Origin: an uncultured Coriobacteriaceae bacterium
Lineage (GTDB): Bacteria > Actinomycetota > Coriobacteriia > Coriobacteriales > Atopobiaceae
Length of the DNA: 64,000 nt
Assembly (NCBI GenBank): GCA_902773995.1
Contig: CACYGL010000001.1
Span: 124,001 to 188,000, forward strand
Direction: 5' to 3'
The notes beneath the pieces were generated by a model. It saw only the letters and a program-made list of their open reading frames with translations. It was not told the DNA's origin and ran no database searches. This document shows positions 1-8,226 of the stretch, one piece after another. The translations under genes and the position numbers were made by a program. Each line of letters begins with the position of its first letter. The first letter of the stretch is position 1.

Positions 1-1369
1 CCGCGTCGATGGAGACGGGCTGGTCTATGGTGCCACGCGTGCACGCGTCCTCGCAGCGCTTGTTGCAGATTCGGCCGCATACGGCGGGGAACGGGTTCAT
101 GGTACGGATGAGCTCGACGGCCTCCTGATACTTGCCCTCCTTGGCCTTCTGGAGGTAGGCCTGCACGGGTACGTGCGCCGGGCAGGCGGCCTTGCAGGGG
201 GCAGAGCCCGTGGGCCAGGTGTTGTGCATGCGGGCAGTGTCGCGGTAGTTCTCGTCCCAGGCGTACTTGCCCCAGTGGATGGCGTCGGGAAGGATGGCAC
301 GCGGATACTTGGGCTGCTCGCCGTTGGCGCGGCAGAGCTTCTGGCCCAGCTTCACGGCACCTGCCGGGCAGGACTCCACGCAGAGGCCGCAAGCGACGCA
401 GTTCTCGGGCGTGACCTTGGCCGTGAAGGAGGAGCGCGAAAGGTTGGGCGTGTTGAAGAGCATGCTGGTGCGCAGGGCGTTGCAGATCTTCACGTCGCAG
501 TTGCAGATGTCGAAGATCTTGTTCTCGCCGTCGATGTTGGTGATCTGGTGGACAAAGCCGTTGTCCTCGGCGCGCTTGAGAATCTCAAGCGCCTCCTCGG
601 TGGTGATGTAGTGCGCGCGGCCAGTCTCAACGGTGTAGTCGGCCATGTCGCCAACCTGGATGCACCAGTCGTCGGGGTCATCCGCACAACCCTCGCCAAG
701 CTTCGTGCGAGAGTAGCGGCAGGAGCAAATGCCTGCTGAGATGTGGCCCTCGTACTTCTTGAGCCAGTAGGAGATGCGCTCGAGCTTGACGGCCTCGTTC
801 TGGAAGTTGACGGCCTCCTCGACGGGGATTACGTGCATGCCGACGCCGTCGCCTCCTGGCGGGACCATCTGCGTGATGCCAGCGAGCGGGATGAAGGTCA
901 TGCGCTCGAAGAAGTTCGCGACGGCGGGGTTCTTGTCGATGCGGTCCTTGCTTGAGTTGAAGAGCTCTGCAGAGCCGGGGACAAAGAACGGCAGGCGCCA
1001 GCGCTTGATGCGCGGTGCGTCCGCTATGGGGCCGTCATCGTTGTAGTGGTCACCATAGTCGTACTCGAGGATGCCAATGACGCTCATCTGGTCGAGGAGC
1101 TCCTGCAGGTGGGCGGGCTCAATCTCGGGCGCCAGGGCCATCATCTGGTCAAAGTCGTAGAACTGGCGGAGCTTCATGCGGTTGCCAAGATCGACCATCT
1201 CGTCGGTGAGGACCTCCTTGAGGCCCCAGTACTCGGGATCGTTTGTCTTGACGCCGCCAATCTTGTGCTTCACAACGTCGGTGATCTTGCGGCCGAGCTT
1301 TGCCACGGCAGCGTTGCGCTGGGCCTCGTTCTGGTAGATGGAACGGGGCTGTTCAAACTGTTCCGGCAT
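1..1369 (-). CDS. Fe-S/FAD-type oxidoreductase, 3' end cut by window edge
   Basis: 456 residues are visible; the rest lies beyond base 1. The start ATG at 1369 follows the hypB stop by three bases and has GGAGGG upstream inside hypB. A first Cys group sits at C215/C217 with further Cys about 20 and 30 residues on. A ferredoxin-type CxxCxxCxxxCP set occupies C324, C327, C330 and C334. From about residue 398 a Cys-rich segment (motifs CKAAC, CGRIC, CEDAC) resembles the Fe-S domain that precedes the FAD domain in GltD and dihydropyrimidine dehydrogenase. By that family logic the missing part should be an FAD/NAD(P) domain and the protein a soluble electron-transfer flavoprotein. The substrate is unknown. 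Its place after hypB suggests, but does not prove, a hydrogenase-related role. Confidence 0.75.
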   Translation of the reverse strand, partial: MPEQFEQPRSIYQNEAQRNAAVAKLGRKITDVVKHKIGGVKTNDPEYWGLKEVLTDEMVDLGNRMKLRQFYDFDQMMALAPEIEPAHLQELLDQMSVIGILEYDYGDHYNDDGPIADAPRIKRWRLPFFVPGSAELFNSSKDRIDKNPAVANFFERMTFIPLAGITQMVPPGGDGVGMHVIPVEEAVNFQNEAVKLERISYWLKKYEGHISAGICSCRYSRTKLGEGCADDPDDWCIQVGDMADYTVETGRAHYITTEEALEILKRAEDNGFVHQITNIDGENKIFDICNCDVKICNALRTSMLFNTPNLSRSSFTAKVTPENCVACGLCVESCPAGAVKLGQKLCRANGEQPKYPRAILPDAIHWGKYAWDENYRDTARMHNTWPTGSAPCKAACPAHVPVQAYLQKAKEGKYQEAVELIRTMNPFPAVCGRICNKRCEDACTRGTIDQPVSIDA

Positions 1370-1372
1370 CTC

Positions 1373-2044
1373 TTACGCCCTCCAGAGGTCGATTTCGTGG
1401 CGAACCCAATCGGCGAGCTGGTCCATGCCCTCGCCCGTCTTGGCCGAGATCTTGATGAGCTGGCAGCCGGGATTGCGCTGACGCAGGTAGGTCTCAAAGG
1501 TATCGAGGTCAAAGTCGAAGTACGGCATCACGTCAATCTTGTTGAGAAGCACAACGTCGGCCTTCTCGAACATGAGGGGGTACTTGAGGGGCTTGTCATC
1601 GCCCTCGGGAACGGAGAGGATCACGGCATTCTTGGACGCGCCGGTATCGAACTCGGCGGGGCACACGAGATTGCCCACGTTCTCAAGGAAGACGAGGTCA
1701 AGCCCCGTGGCATCAAGGGAGTCGATGCCTGTGCGCGTCATTCCGGCATCCAGGTGGCACATGCCGCCAGTGTGGAGCTGGATGGCGCGGGCTCCCGTCT
1801 GGCTGATGATGTGGTCGGTGTCAACGGCTCCGTCGATGTCCGCCTCCATCACGCCTATGCGATAGGTGTCCTTGAGCAGGTTGATGAGACGTGTGAGCGT
1901 CGTGGTCTTGCCCGAACCTGGGGAGCTCATGACGTTGAGAAGAAATTGCCCGCGTGACTTGAGGTCTTCTCGCACGCGGTCTGCCTCGGCGTCATTGTCG
2001 GCAAAGACGCTCTCTTTGAGCTCGATTACCTTGACTTCCTCCAT
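1373..2044 (-). CDS. hypB: Hydrogenase nickel incorporation GTPase HypB
   Basis: 223 residues. HypB is a SIMIBI-class GTPase that delivers nickel to NiFe-hydrogenase or urease with HypA. Visible are the P-loop GSGKT near residues 43-47, the metal-binding pair C96-H97 in GGMCHLD, C128 after the switch region, and the guanine-specificity motif NKID at 168-171. There is no N-terminal CxxCGC motif and no His-rich stretch, so this is the short form. I chose the ATG at 2044 over an upstream in-frame ATG at 2077 because AGGAGAGG precedes it by six bases. It is first in its operon; no hypA or hydrogenase subunit is visible, so the client enzyme must be encoded elsewhere. Confidence 0.93.
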   Translation of the reverse strand: MEEVKVIELKESVFADNDAEADRVREDLKSRGQFLLNVMSSPGSGKTTTLTRLINLLKDTYRIGVMEADIDGAVDTDHIISQTGARAIQLHTGGMCHLDAGMTRTGIDSLDATGLDLVFLENVGNLVCPAEFDTGASKNAVILSVPEGDDKPLKYPLMFEKADVVLLNKIDVMPYFDFDLDTFETYLRQRNPGCQLIKISAKTGEGMDQLADWVRHEIDLWRA

Positions 2045-2245
2045 GCGCTTCCTCTCCTGTGCGCTCATTGCACGCAAGGCAGGCGCCCCTCATGCCCCTT
2101 TGCCATGAAGAACGCGACCCGCCCGTATGGACGCGTCTCTGCCATGCCGTGACATCTCCATCACATCTGAACATATCCTAACAGGTGTGTGCGGATAGAC
2201 GCACGCCAATGGGAAAGGTTTCGCCTGTGCGGCGAGGTCGCCGGC

Positions 2246-2260
2246 CTGGCACGATGCCAG
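2246..2260. promoter_or_regulatory. Small dyad in the hypB/HD-gene divergent region
   Basis: CTGGCA and TGCCAG flank a 3-base spacer. It sits 58-72 bases before the HD gene, just upstream of a weak -10-like TAAGAT at 2273-2278. It could be an operator for either divergent gene. Nothing else stands out in 2045-2317. Confidence 0.3.
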
Positions 2261-2317
2261 ACATTGGCGTCATAAGATGGAGCAGCCCAACAGGGCAACA
2301 CGAGAAAGGCTTTAAGG

Positions 2318-2836
2318 ATGAGCGTGAAACCCCAGGACCACACGGCACTTGAGCTTGCGATGTTCGACTACGACAAGGGAGACCCCAAGCGCATCCAGCA
2401 CTTTGTGAAGGTGCGCGCGCTGGCCCGCACCATCGGGCTGGCAGAGGGCCTCGACGAGACGACCCTGCATACGCTCGAGGCGGCGGCAATTGTCCACGAC
2501 AGTGGAATCCACGAGTCCGAGCGTATCTACCACGACACCTCAGGCAATCACCAGGAGGAGCTTGGCCCTGGCGTCGCTCGCCCGCTGCTCGAGGCTGCCG
2601 GCTATGAGCCTGACGAGATTGACCGCGTGTGCTGGCTCATAGCACACCATCACAGCTACGCGGACATCCACGACATGGACCTTCAGGTCCTTGTCGAGGC
2701 GGACTTCCTGGTGAACATCTACGAGGACGCCATGGAGAGGCCCGAGGCCAGGCGACGCATGGCGGAGTCTGCGGCGGCAAAGGTCTTCAAGACCAGGACG
2801 GGCCTCGCCATGCTCCGCGACCAGTTCCTCTCGTAG
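2318..2836 (+). CDS. HD-domain phosphohydrolase
   Basis: 172 residues, one of only two plus-strand genes here. The HD metal site is complete: H28, the HD pair at 60-61, H65, an HHH run at 110-112, and D129. Such small HD proteins hydrolyse phosphate esters or nucleotides; the substrate cannot be read from sequence. AGAAAGG lies about seven bases before the ATG. It is divergent from hypB across a 273-bp gap and convergent with the C39 peptidase gene, with only 15 bp between the stops. No signal peptide or membrane segment, so cytoplasmic. Confidence 0.85.
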   Translation: MSVKPQDHTALELAMFDYDKGDPKRIQHFVKVRALARTIGLAEGLDETTLHTLEAAAIVHDSGIHESERIYHDTSGNHQEELGPGVARPLLEAAGYEPDEIDRVCWLIAHHHSYADIHDMDLQVLVEADFLVNIYEDAMERPEARRRMAESAAAKVFKTRTGLAMLRDQFLS

Positions 2837-2851
2837 CCGGAAGCCCGCAGG

Positions 2852-3655
2852 TTAGGCTGCCGAGAAGCTCCAGATGGCTCGTGCCTGCTCACAGATGATC
2901 GAGAGGTCCCAGTGCCAGAGACTGCGGGCGCGGCTGTTTGAGTCGTGTACGATGGCCTTGCCCTCGTCGTCGAGACCCTCTATGGCTATGTAGTGCCCAA
3001 CCTTGGTGAAGATGCCAGGTGCCATGTTGCAGATGATGGGATGACCGGCTTCGAGCTCTGCCGCGAGCGCCTTGGGGGTGTTGGCAACTGACGTGCTAGT
3101 GAGCCCGAGCTTCTCAGCACCCTCTGACATGAGGAGCCACGAAGAGCCGTCGCCATCCGTCGAGTAGCCGTTCTCGGTGGCAAAGTCGGCCATCTCGGTG
3201 GGACCGTAGGTCGTCTCGCCGGTAAGGTCGATGTAGACCATCGAGAGCGACGTGGGGCCGCAACCCTGCTTCTCCATAGTCCCATTGCTGTACGGGTAGT
3301 CCTTGTACTGCGGGTCGATCTGGTAGAGGTAGGGCATGGAACCCTGGTGCCACTCGTCTTTGGGCGTGGACTGAGGCGCCTGCGTGACCGGCACGACCTC
3401 CTCGTCGTAAGCAACGGCCCGCTGAGTGCCAGTGGTGTCGATTGCGGTTGCCTCGGCTTCTTGGGGTTGTTCTGCCTTTGGCGAGACGAGGGCGACCACC
3501 GCAGCGATCACTGCCGCGGCGGCAACCCCCAGTGCGGCGGCGAGAAGGACGTCTCGCCGCGGAAGGCGTCTGACGCGCCGGCGGAGGCGCAACGCGGCAT
3601 GGCGGAGCGACCTTCTCGCGTGCCTTGGACGATATGAGTCATCCTCCTGCTGCAT
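2852..3655 (-). CDS. C39-like cysteine peptidase, membrane-anchored
   Basis: 267 residues. A very Arg-rich N terminus (1-34) is followed by one membrane segment at about 35-57, a low-complexity linker, and then a papain-like C39_2 domain. The catalytic Cys is C132 in QGCGPTS, the His is H221 in VGHYIAIEG, and an Asp follows at about 238 (HDSN). The orientation predicts an extracellular catalytic domain. The ATG at 3655 was chosen because GGAGGGG lies upstream in the end of the thioesterase gene. There is no ABC exporter fusion, so this is not a bacteriocin-processing ABC protein. The substrate is unknown; a wall or surface target is plausible. Confidence 0.82.
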   Translation of the reverse strand: MQQEDDSYRPRHARRSLRHAALRLRRRVRRLPRRDVLLAAALGVAAAAVIAAVVALVSPKAEQPQEAEATAIDTTGTQRAVAYDEEVVPVTQAPQSTPKDEWHQGSMPYLYQIDPQYKDYPYSNGTMEKQGCGPTSLSMVYIDLTGETTYGPTEMADFATENGYSTDGDGSSWLLMSEGAEKLGLTSTSVANTPKALAAELEAGHPIICNMAPGIFTKVGHYIAIEGLDDEGKAIVHDSNSRARSLWHWDLSIICEQARAIWSFSAA

Positions 3656-3660
3656 GGTGG

Positions 3661-4158
3661 CTAGAACCCCTCCGCTGCACGGGTCTTGCGAAAGATGATG
3701 CGCTTGAGGGCATCCTGGTACTCGCGGCGCTCCTCGTCTGTCTCGAGCGAGAGGCCGTACTCGACGGGTGTGGGCTTGCCCTTCTCGTCCACGCAGACCT
3801 CGGTGAGGTAGGCAACGTTGATAAGACGGCGCTCCCCGGTATGGACGTCCTCGGCGTACGAATCTACGCGCACCTCCATTGATGTGTGCCCAACGTAGGT
3901 CACCGCGGCAACGATGACCACCACGTCGTTGAGGAAGGCCGGATGCTTGAAGGTGAGCTGGTCGACGCAGGCGGTGGTGACGTCCCCGCCGCAGTGGCGG
4001 CGTGCCGCGATGCCGGCGGTCTCGTCGATCCACTCCATGAGGCGGCCGCCAAAGAGCCGGTTGACGCCGTTGATGTCCTCGTAGCGTACGGACTTGATCG
4101 ACTCGGTGAGCGAGTCGGAGATGCTCTTCTTTCCCTTGGGATAGGTCCTCTCAGCCAT
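3661..4158 (-). CDS. Hotdog-fold acyl-CoA thioesterase
   Basis: 165 residues, usual for single-hotdog YciA/BACH-type thioesterases that release CoA from acyl-CoA in the cytoplasm. The hallmark segment GGRLMEWIDETAG near residues 37-49 carries the catalytic Asp/Glu region, followed by a conserved TFKHPAFLND strand. The neighbours on both sides are small hydrolases on the same strand with 5-8 bp gaps, so it is probably co-transcribed with the isochorismatase-like gene upstream and the peptidase downstream. Acyl-chain preference is not predictable. Confidence 0.85.
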   Translation of the reverse strand: MAERTYPKGKKSISDSLTESIKSVRYEDINGVNRLFGGRLMEWIDETAGIAARRHCGGDVTTACVDQLTFKHPAFLNDVVVIVAAVTYVGHTSMEVRVDSYAEDVHTGERRLINVAYLTEVCVDEKGKPTPVEYGLSLETDEERREYQDALKRIIFRKTRAAEGF

Positions 4159-4166
4159 GCGTCCCC

Positions 4167-4748
4167 CTAGCTGCGAGCGGGCTCGGCACCGAGTGCGGCG
4201 AGGACCTGATCAGTGGTGGCAACCTTTGTGCCAAAGCAGCGCTGCATGTGCTCGAGCGCGCCCTCTTGGGTGCCCACGAGGAAAGTGCGCGTGGCGTCTG
4301 ACACCACGACGGAGTCGTAGCCCAGGTTCCAGGCATCGGCGAGGGTATGCAGGACGCAGATGTTGGTGTCCTCCCCCACCGCGATGACGGTCTTGACGCC
4401 AAGCTCGCGCAGGGTGAGGTCGAGGTCCGTCTGGAAGAAGCCAGAATAGCGCCGCTTGGGGATCACAAAGTCGCGCGGGCCGCTACCCGCTTCGAGAGCG
4501 GGGTGCGGGTGGGTCTTGCCCTTCACGCCGTGCTCGCCCCAGAGCTCAAGCTCCCGGTCCACGCCGGGGATGTGCTGGTCGCAAAGGAAGAGCACGGGAA
4601 GGCCGGCGTCTCTCGCCGCGCGCGTGACCCGCACGGCCTTGGAGACGAGTGCCTCTTCTTGGGGATCTGGGTTGTAGAGCGAGTCAGATGCGTCCGTCAC
4701 GAGAATGTCAACGACAAGCAGAGCAGTCGAGGCTGCATCGATGTTCAT
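4167..4748 (-). CDS. Isochorismatase/nicotinamidase-family cysteine hydrolase
   Basis: 193 residues. The family triad is visible: D14 in LLVVDILVTD, K98 in VIPKRRYSGF, and nucleophile C131 in NICVLHTLADA. The same fold includes nicotinamidase (nicotinamide to nicotinate, NAD salvage) and isochorismatase. The length and the PKRRYSGF motif fit a nicotinamidase-like member, but I do not assign pncA. Start 4748 is fixed by GGAGGA five bases upstream; an upstream in-frame ATG lacks this. It heads a three-gene run on the minus strand, divergent from a small plus-strand gene. Confidence 0.85.
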   Translation of the reverse strand: MNIDAASTALLVVDILVTDASDSLYNPDPQEEALVSKAVRVTRAARDAGLPVLFLCDQHIPGVDRELELWGEHGVKGKTHPHPALEAGSGPRDFVIPKRRYSGFFQTDLDLTLRELGVKTVIAVGEDTNICVLHTLADAWNLGYDSVVVSDATRTFLVGTQEGALEHMQRCFGTKVATTDQVLAALGAEPARS

Positions 4749-4769
4749 GGTGTCCTCCGATTTCCGTTG

Positions 4770-4790
4770 GGGTACGTGCACATGGTACCC
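4770..4790. promoter_or_regulatory. Dyad between divergent isochorismatase and small Cys-protein genes
   Basis: GGGTAC and GTACCC flank nine bases that themselves contain the palindrome GTGCAC. It lies 22 bases before the minus-strand start (4748) and 70 before the plus-strand start (4860). The position suits an operator shared by both genes. Confidence 0.4.
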
Positions 4791-4859
4791 TTTGGGAATG
4801 GGAGTTTGACGTCCAACACGGGACGGGCACCTTTTGCATGCAGGGAGGGGCAAGGTCGA

Positions 4860-5060
4860 ATGGGCAATGCGCCGCAGGTAGTTGGCTCGACCGAAAAGGA
4901 TCGGCGCGCGTATGTGAAGGAGCGCTTCCCCTGCATTGCGGACTGCGACCAGTGCGGGTTCTGTGCCGCCTACCACGGCCTCGATCCCGAGACGGCCTAC
5001 GCCGACTATATTGCAGGCAAGGCAGAGTTCCTGGAGGTCTCGCTGCGCTACCGAAGGTAG
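4860..5060 (+). CDS. Small Cys-rich protein, 66 residues
   Basis: I do not recognise a named family. GGAGGGG lies ten bases before the ATG, and the frame closes just ahead of a terminator-like hairpin, so it is probably a real gene. The centre carries C25, C29, C32 and C35 (spacing C-x3-C-x2-C-x2-C), followed by an amphipathic acidic helix. Four clustered Cys suggest binding of an Fe-S cluster or zinc. It is one of only two plus-strand genes. It sits between a hydrolase gene and a flavin/Fe-S redox operon, which would fit a redox accessory role, but that is inference. Confidence 0.6.
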   Translation: MGNAPQVVGSTEKDRRAYVKERFPCIADCDQCGFCAAYHGLDPETAYADYIAGKAEFLEVSLRYRR

Positions 5061-5073
5061 ATTGAAGCGTGAG

Positions 5074-5097
5074 CCGCCCCCTGGGGGGTGTTTTCCT
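5074..5097 (+). terminator. Terminator after the small Cys-protein gene
   Basis: A short GC-rich hairpin (CGCCCC, loop CTGG, GGGGTG) is followed by TTTT on the plus strand, in the 45-bp gap between convergent genes. Confidence 0.55.
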
Positions 5098-5105
5098 CCT
5101 GGTCC

Positions 5106-5468
5106 CTATGCGTCCTTTGTTGCCACTATGTCTATTCCGGTGCCGGCAACATCGGCGAGAATGACGTCGCCAATGTGAACCGGTGCGGTTGCTGTGACGT
5201 CTGTGAGTGCCCGTACGACGTCGAAGACCCGTCCCTTGGGGACGTCGCCCGCCGTCTTGACCGAGACCATCTTCTCCGTCGCTGAGCCAACAACCGGAAC
5301 CGTGGTGGTCACCACGCGGACGGGGTGCGTGACCTCGTCACGGGCGTACTTGTCACCACGCATGCAGGAGTTGCCTGTGACGCTGGTGATAGTGCCATCG
5401 TCCGCCAGGGTGACGGCTACGGTGCAGCCTCGAGGGCAGCGGATGCAAGTAAGCGTTCTAGTCTCCAT
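5106..5468 (-). CDS. DUF1667 Fe-S protein of a glycerol-3-phosphate dehydrogenase set
   Basis: 120 residues, full length for DUF1667. The N-terminal CxxCPxGC motif gives C8, C11 and C15, with C35 in NSCMRGDKYA completing a likely 4Fe-4S site. In clostridia, Thermotoga and Coriobacteriia this family is encoded last in a trio with a GlpA-like flavoprotein and an NAD(P)/FAD oxidoreductase, exactly the order seen here, with a 2-bp gap. The inferred role is electron carrier of the trio. Confidence 0.88.
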   Translation of the reverse strand: METRTLTCIRCPRGCTVAVTLADDGTITSVTGNSCMRGDKYARDEVTHPVRVVTTTVPVVGSATEKMVSVKTAGDVPKGRVFDVVRALTDVTATAPVHIGDVILADVAGTGIDIVATKDA

Positions 5469-5470
5469 TG

Positions 5471-6745
5471 CTATGCCTCCTCGAGCGTCACAACGATCTT
5501 CTCAAGGCCTGGCCTGGCGAGAAGGTCCTCTCGCTTGAGAGTGACGTCCTCCATCTCTCCAGGCACTAGGATGGGCCGTCTCTTGGCAATGACGCGCTCG
5601 TCGCCCAGGTATACACAGATGCGCTTGTCCTCATAGACGCCGCCCACACGGAAGCGAACCGTGAGCTTCTCGGGCATGCGCTCGGGGTCGATGGACTGCG
5701 GCACCGTGTAGCGGACGCCACCCTCAGCCACAACGGGAATGCCTGGCTCCTCGTCGTGCGCCTGGTGCTGTGCGCAGGCGTCCGCCCACGCACCCGCCGC
5801 GGCGCCGGCTGCCGTTGCCTCCTGCGAAACGTAGTCGACAAGGTCGTGCACGTGCAGGACGTTACCGCAGGCAAAGATGCCGGGCACGCTGGTCTCGAGG
5901 CTCTCGTTTACCACTGGGCCGCGCGTCACGCGCGAAAGCTCGACGCCTGCCGCGCGCGAGAGCTCGTTCTCGGGCAGGAGCCCCACCGAGAGGAGCAACG
6001 TGTCGCACGGGTAGCGCTTCTCCGTGCCCGCAACGGGGCGGCCCTTCTCGTCCACCTGAGCAATCCACACGGCCTCGACCCGGCGCTTGCCCTCGACACG
6101 CGTGACGGTATGCGAGAGCAGTAGTGGGATGCCAAAGTCATCCAGGCACTGGACGATGTTTCGCTTGAGGCCGCCCGAGTAGGGCATGAGCTCAGCCACG
6201 CATGCAACGTGGGCCCCCTCGAGAGTCATGCGACGCGCCATTATGAGTCCGATGTCACCAGAGCCGAGAATCACAACCTCGCGACCGGGCATCAGGCCCT
6301 CGATGTTCACCAGCCGCTGGGCCGTACCAGCGGTGTAGACGCCCGCCGGCCTGAAGCCGGGGATGTTGAGCGCTCCTCGCGGCCGCTCGCGGCAGCCCAT
6401 CGCAAGGACGACGGCACCTGCCGAGATGCGCTGCATCCCGCGAGCCTCGCTCACGCAGGTGACCATGTGATCCGGCGAGACGTCCAGCACCATGGTGTCG
6501 AGAAGGAACTCCACGCCAGCATCGCGCGCGAGCTTCTCGTAGCGCGCGGCGTACTCGGGGCCGGTGAGCTCCTCGTTGAAGGTGATGAGGCCAAACCCAT
6601 TGTGTATGCACTGGTTGAGAATGCCGCCGAGCTTCTGGTCGCGCTCGATTACCAGAACGGAGCGCTTGCCCTCACCACGTGCAGAAGTTGCCGCGGCAAG
6701 CCCAGCGGGACCACCGCCAATGACAATGACGTCGTAGTCGCTCAT
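5471..6745 (-). CDS. NAD(P)/FAD-dependent oxidoreductase of the GlpA/DUF1667 trio
   Basis: 424 residues. FAD-binding GGGPAG is at about 10-15, a second nucleotide-binding LGSGDIG lies mid-protein, and the C-terminal FAD motif reads FACGNVLHVHDLVDYV. A conserved Cys lies in NQCIHNGFG and another in AMGCRERPRG. It belongs to the thioredoxin-reductase-like superfamily and is the usual middle member of the trio, thought to pass electrons from the GlpA-like subunit to an acceptor. It overlaps the upstream gene by four bases and is followed by the DUF1667 gene after two bases, so translation is coupled. Confidence 0.87.
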   Translation of the reverse strand: MSDYDVIVIGGGPAGLAAATSARGEGKRSVLVIERDQKLGGILNQCIHNGFGLITFNEELTGPEYAARYEKLARDAGVEFLLDTMVLDVSPDHMVTCVSEARGMQRISAGAVVLAMGCRERPRGALNIPGFRPAGVYTAGTAQRLVNIEGLMPGREVVILGSGDIGLIMARRMTLEGAHVACVAELMPYSGGLKRNIVQCLDDFGIPLLLSHTVTRVEGKRRVEAVWIAQVDEKGRPVAGTEKRYPCDTLLLSVGLLPENELSRAAGVELSRVTRGPVVNESLETSVPGIFACGNVLHVHDLVDYVSQEATAAGAAAGAWADACAQHQAHDEEPGIPVVAEGGVRYTVPQSIDPERMPEKLTVRFRVGGVYEDKRICVYLGDERVIAKRRPILVPGEMEDVTLKREDLLARPGLEKIVVTLEEA

Positions 6746-8226
6746 GCGCGGTCCTCCCTTGCGATGGAGTCCTTTGCGTGCCCCTCAATGAACTCGGAGC
6801 CAGGACCTGCCTTGGTGACGTTCTCCATGGTCACGTCGGGGAGCTCTCGAGAGAGGATTTCCATGATCTTGGGTGTACAGAAGCCGGCCTGGCAGCGGCC
6901 CATGCAGGCCCCCGTGCGCCGCTTGACGCCGTCGAGCGAGCGAGCTCCCACGGGACGATGGATGGCGTCGACGATCTGCGCCTCGGTCACATGGCAGCAC
7001 CGGCAGATGACCCTGCCATAGAGGGGGTTCTCCTCGCAGAGGCTCCCCCACTGCTCGAACGAAAGGTCGTTCATATTGGGAATGCCGCGGCGCGTGTCCA
7101 CAAACTCACCTGCAGGCCGCCCCTCTAGCCCCAGGATGTTGGTCACGATACCCGCGACCATGCGACCAATTGCCGGGGATGCCGTGAGCCCCGGCGACTC
7201 GATGGCGGAGCAGTCCACAAAGCCTGGTGCCGAGGGATTCTCGCCAATGAGAAACTCGTGCTCTGCCCGGTGCGCGCGAAGCCCCGAGAAGGACGTGATG
7301 ACCTCGCGGAGAGGAACGTCGGCCACGGTGATGCCGCACTTCTCGGCCACCTCGGCAAGGCCGGCCGCCGTGGTGTCGGTACCTTCCTTGTCCTGGATGT
7401 CCTCGGCCGTTGGGCCAACTATGAGGTTGCCGTGTATGGTTGGCGAGACAAGCACGCCCTTGCCCATCTTGGAGGGGAGCGCAAAGACCACGTGGTGCAC
7501 GTGATTGCCAGCAGTGGTGTCGAGGAGCATGTACTGGCCGCGCCTCGGGACGATTTCGAGCTTGTCCTCGCAGACCATGTTGTGGATCTGATCCGCATAG
7601 ACTCCCGCAGCATTAACCAAGCAGCGAGCGAGAATGCGACCGCGCGGCGTCTCGAGGGCAAAGCCACCGTCCGGCCTGCGCTCGATAGCCGTCACCGGGG
7701 CATCAAAGAGGAACTCGACGCCGTTGGTCGCGGCATTCTCGGCAAGGGCCACGTTGAGCCCAAAGGGGTCCACGATGCCGGCTGTTGGCGCCCAGAGCGC
7801 ACCGACGGCATTCGGCGAGATGTTGGGCTCCATGGAGCGAAGCGTGTCTCGGTCAACAATCTGGAGGTCAGGTACGCCGTTCGCCACGCCTCGCGCAAAG
7901 AGTTCGCGCAGACTGTCAATGTCATGCTCGCTCGTGCACACGACGAGGGAGCCAATGTTCTTGACCGTGAACTGCAGCTTCTTTGCCAGCTCGTACATGA
8001 GGGCATTGCCCTCGACGTTGAGTCGAGCCATGAGGGAGCCAGGCATGGCATCATAACCGGCGTGCACGATGGCTGAGTTGGCCTTGGACGTGCCGCAGCA
8101 GACGTCATCCTCGCGCTCGACCACGCAGACACTCGCCGTAGTCTTAGCAAGCTCGCGCGCCGTGGCACAGCCGGAGACTCCGGCTCCAATGACCACGACG
8201 TCGTAGCGGCGTTCCTTCTCCTGCAT
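6742..8226 (-). CDS. glpA: GlpA-like FAD-dependent glycerol-3-phosphate dehydrogenase
   Basis: 494 residues. A DAO-type FAD domain starts with GAGVSG at about 14-19 and carries GTSKANSAIVHAGYD. The C terminus has a BFD-like 2Fe-2S domain with Cys in VICRCCHVTE and GACMGRCQAGFC. This layout is that of anaerobic GlpA, which oxidises sn-glycerol-3-phosphate to dihydroxyacetone phosphate; the related LhgO subfamily is the main alternative. The start at 8226 is chosen for GAGGAGGGG just upstream; an open frame continues well upstream without support. First gene of its operon. No glpK or glpF is visible. Confidence 0.83.
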   Translation of the reverse strand: MQEKERRYDVVVIGAGVSGCATARELAKTTASVCVVEREDDVCCGTSKANSAIVHAGYDAMPGSLMARLNVEGNALMYELAKKLQFTVKNIGSLVVCTSEHDIDSLRELFARGVANGVPDLQIVDRDTLRSMEPNISPNAVGALWAPTAGIVDPFGLNVALAENAATNGVEFLFDAPVTAIERRPDGGFALETPRGRILARCLVNAAGVYADQIHNMVCEDKLEIVPRRGQYMLLDTTAGNHVHHVVFALPSKMGKGVLVSPTIHGNLIVGPTAEDIQDKEGTDTTAAGLAEVAEKCGITVADVPLREVITSFSGLRAHRAEHEFLIGENPSAPGFVDCSAIESPGLTASPAIGRMVAGIVTNILGLEGRPAGEFVDTRRGIPNMNDLSFEQWGSLCEENPLYGRVICRCCHVTEAQIVDAIHRPVGARSLDGVKRRTGACMGRCQAGFCTPKIMEILSRELPDVTMENVTKAGPGSEFIEGHAKDSIAREDRA

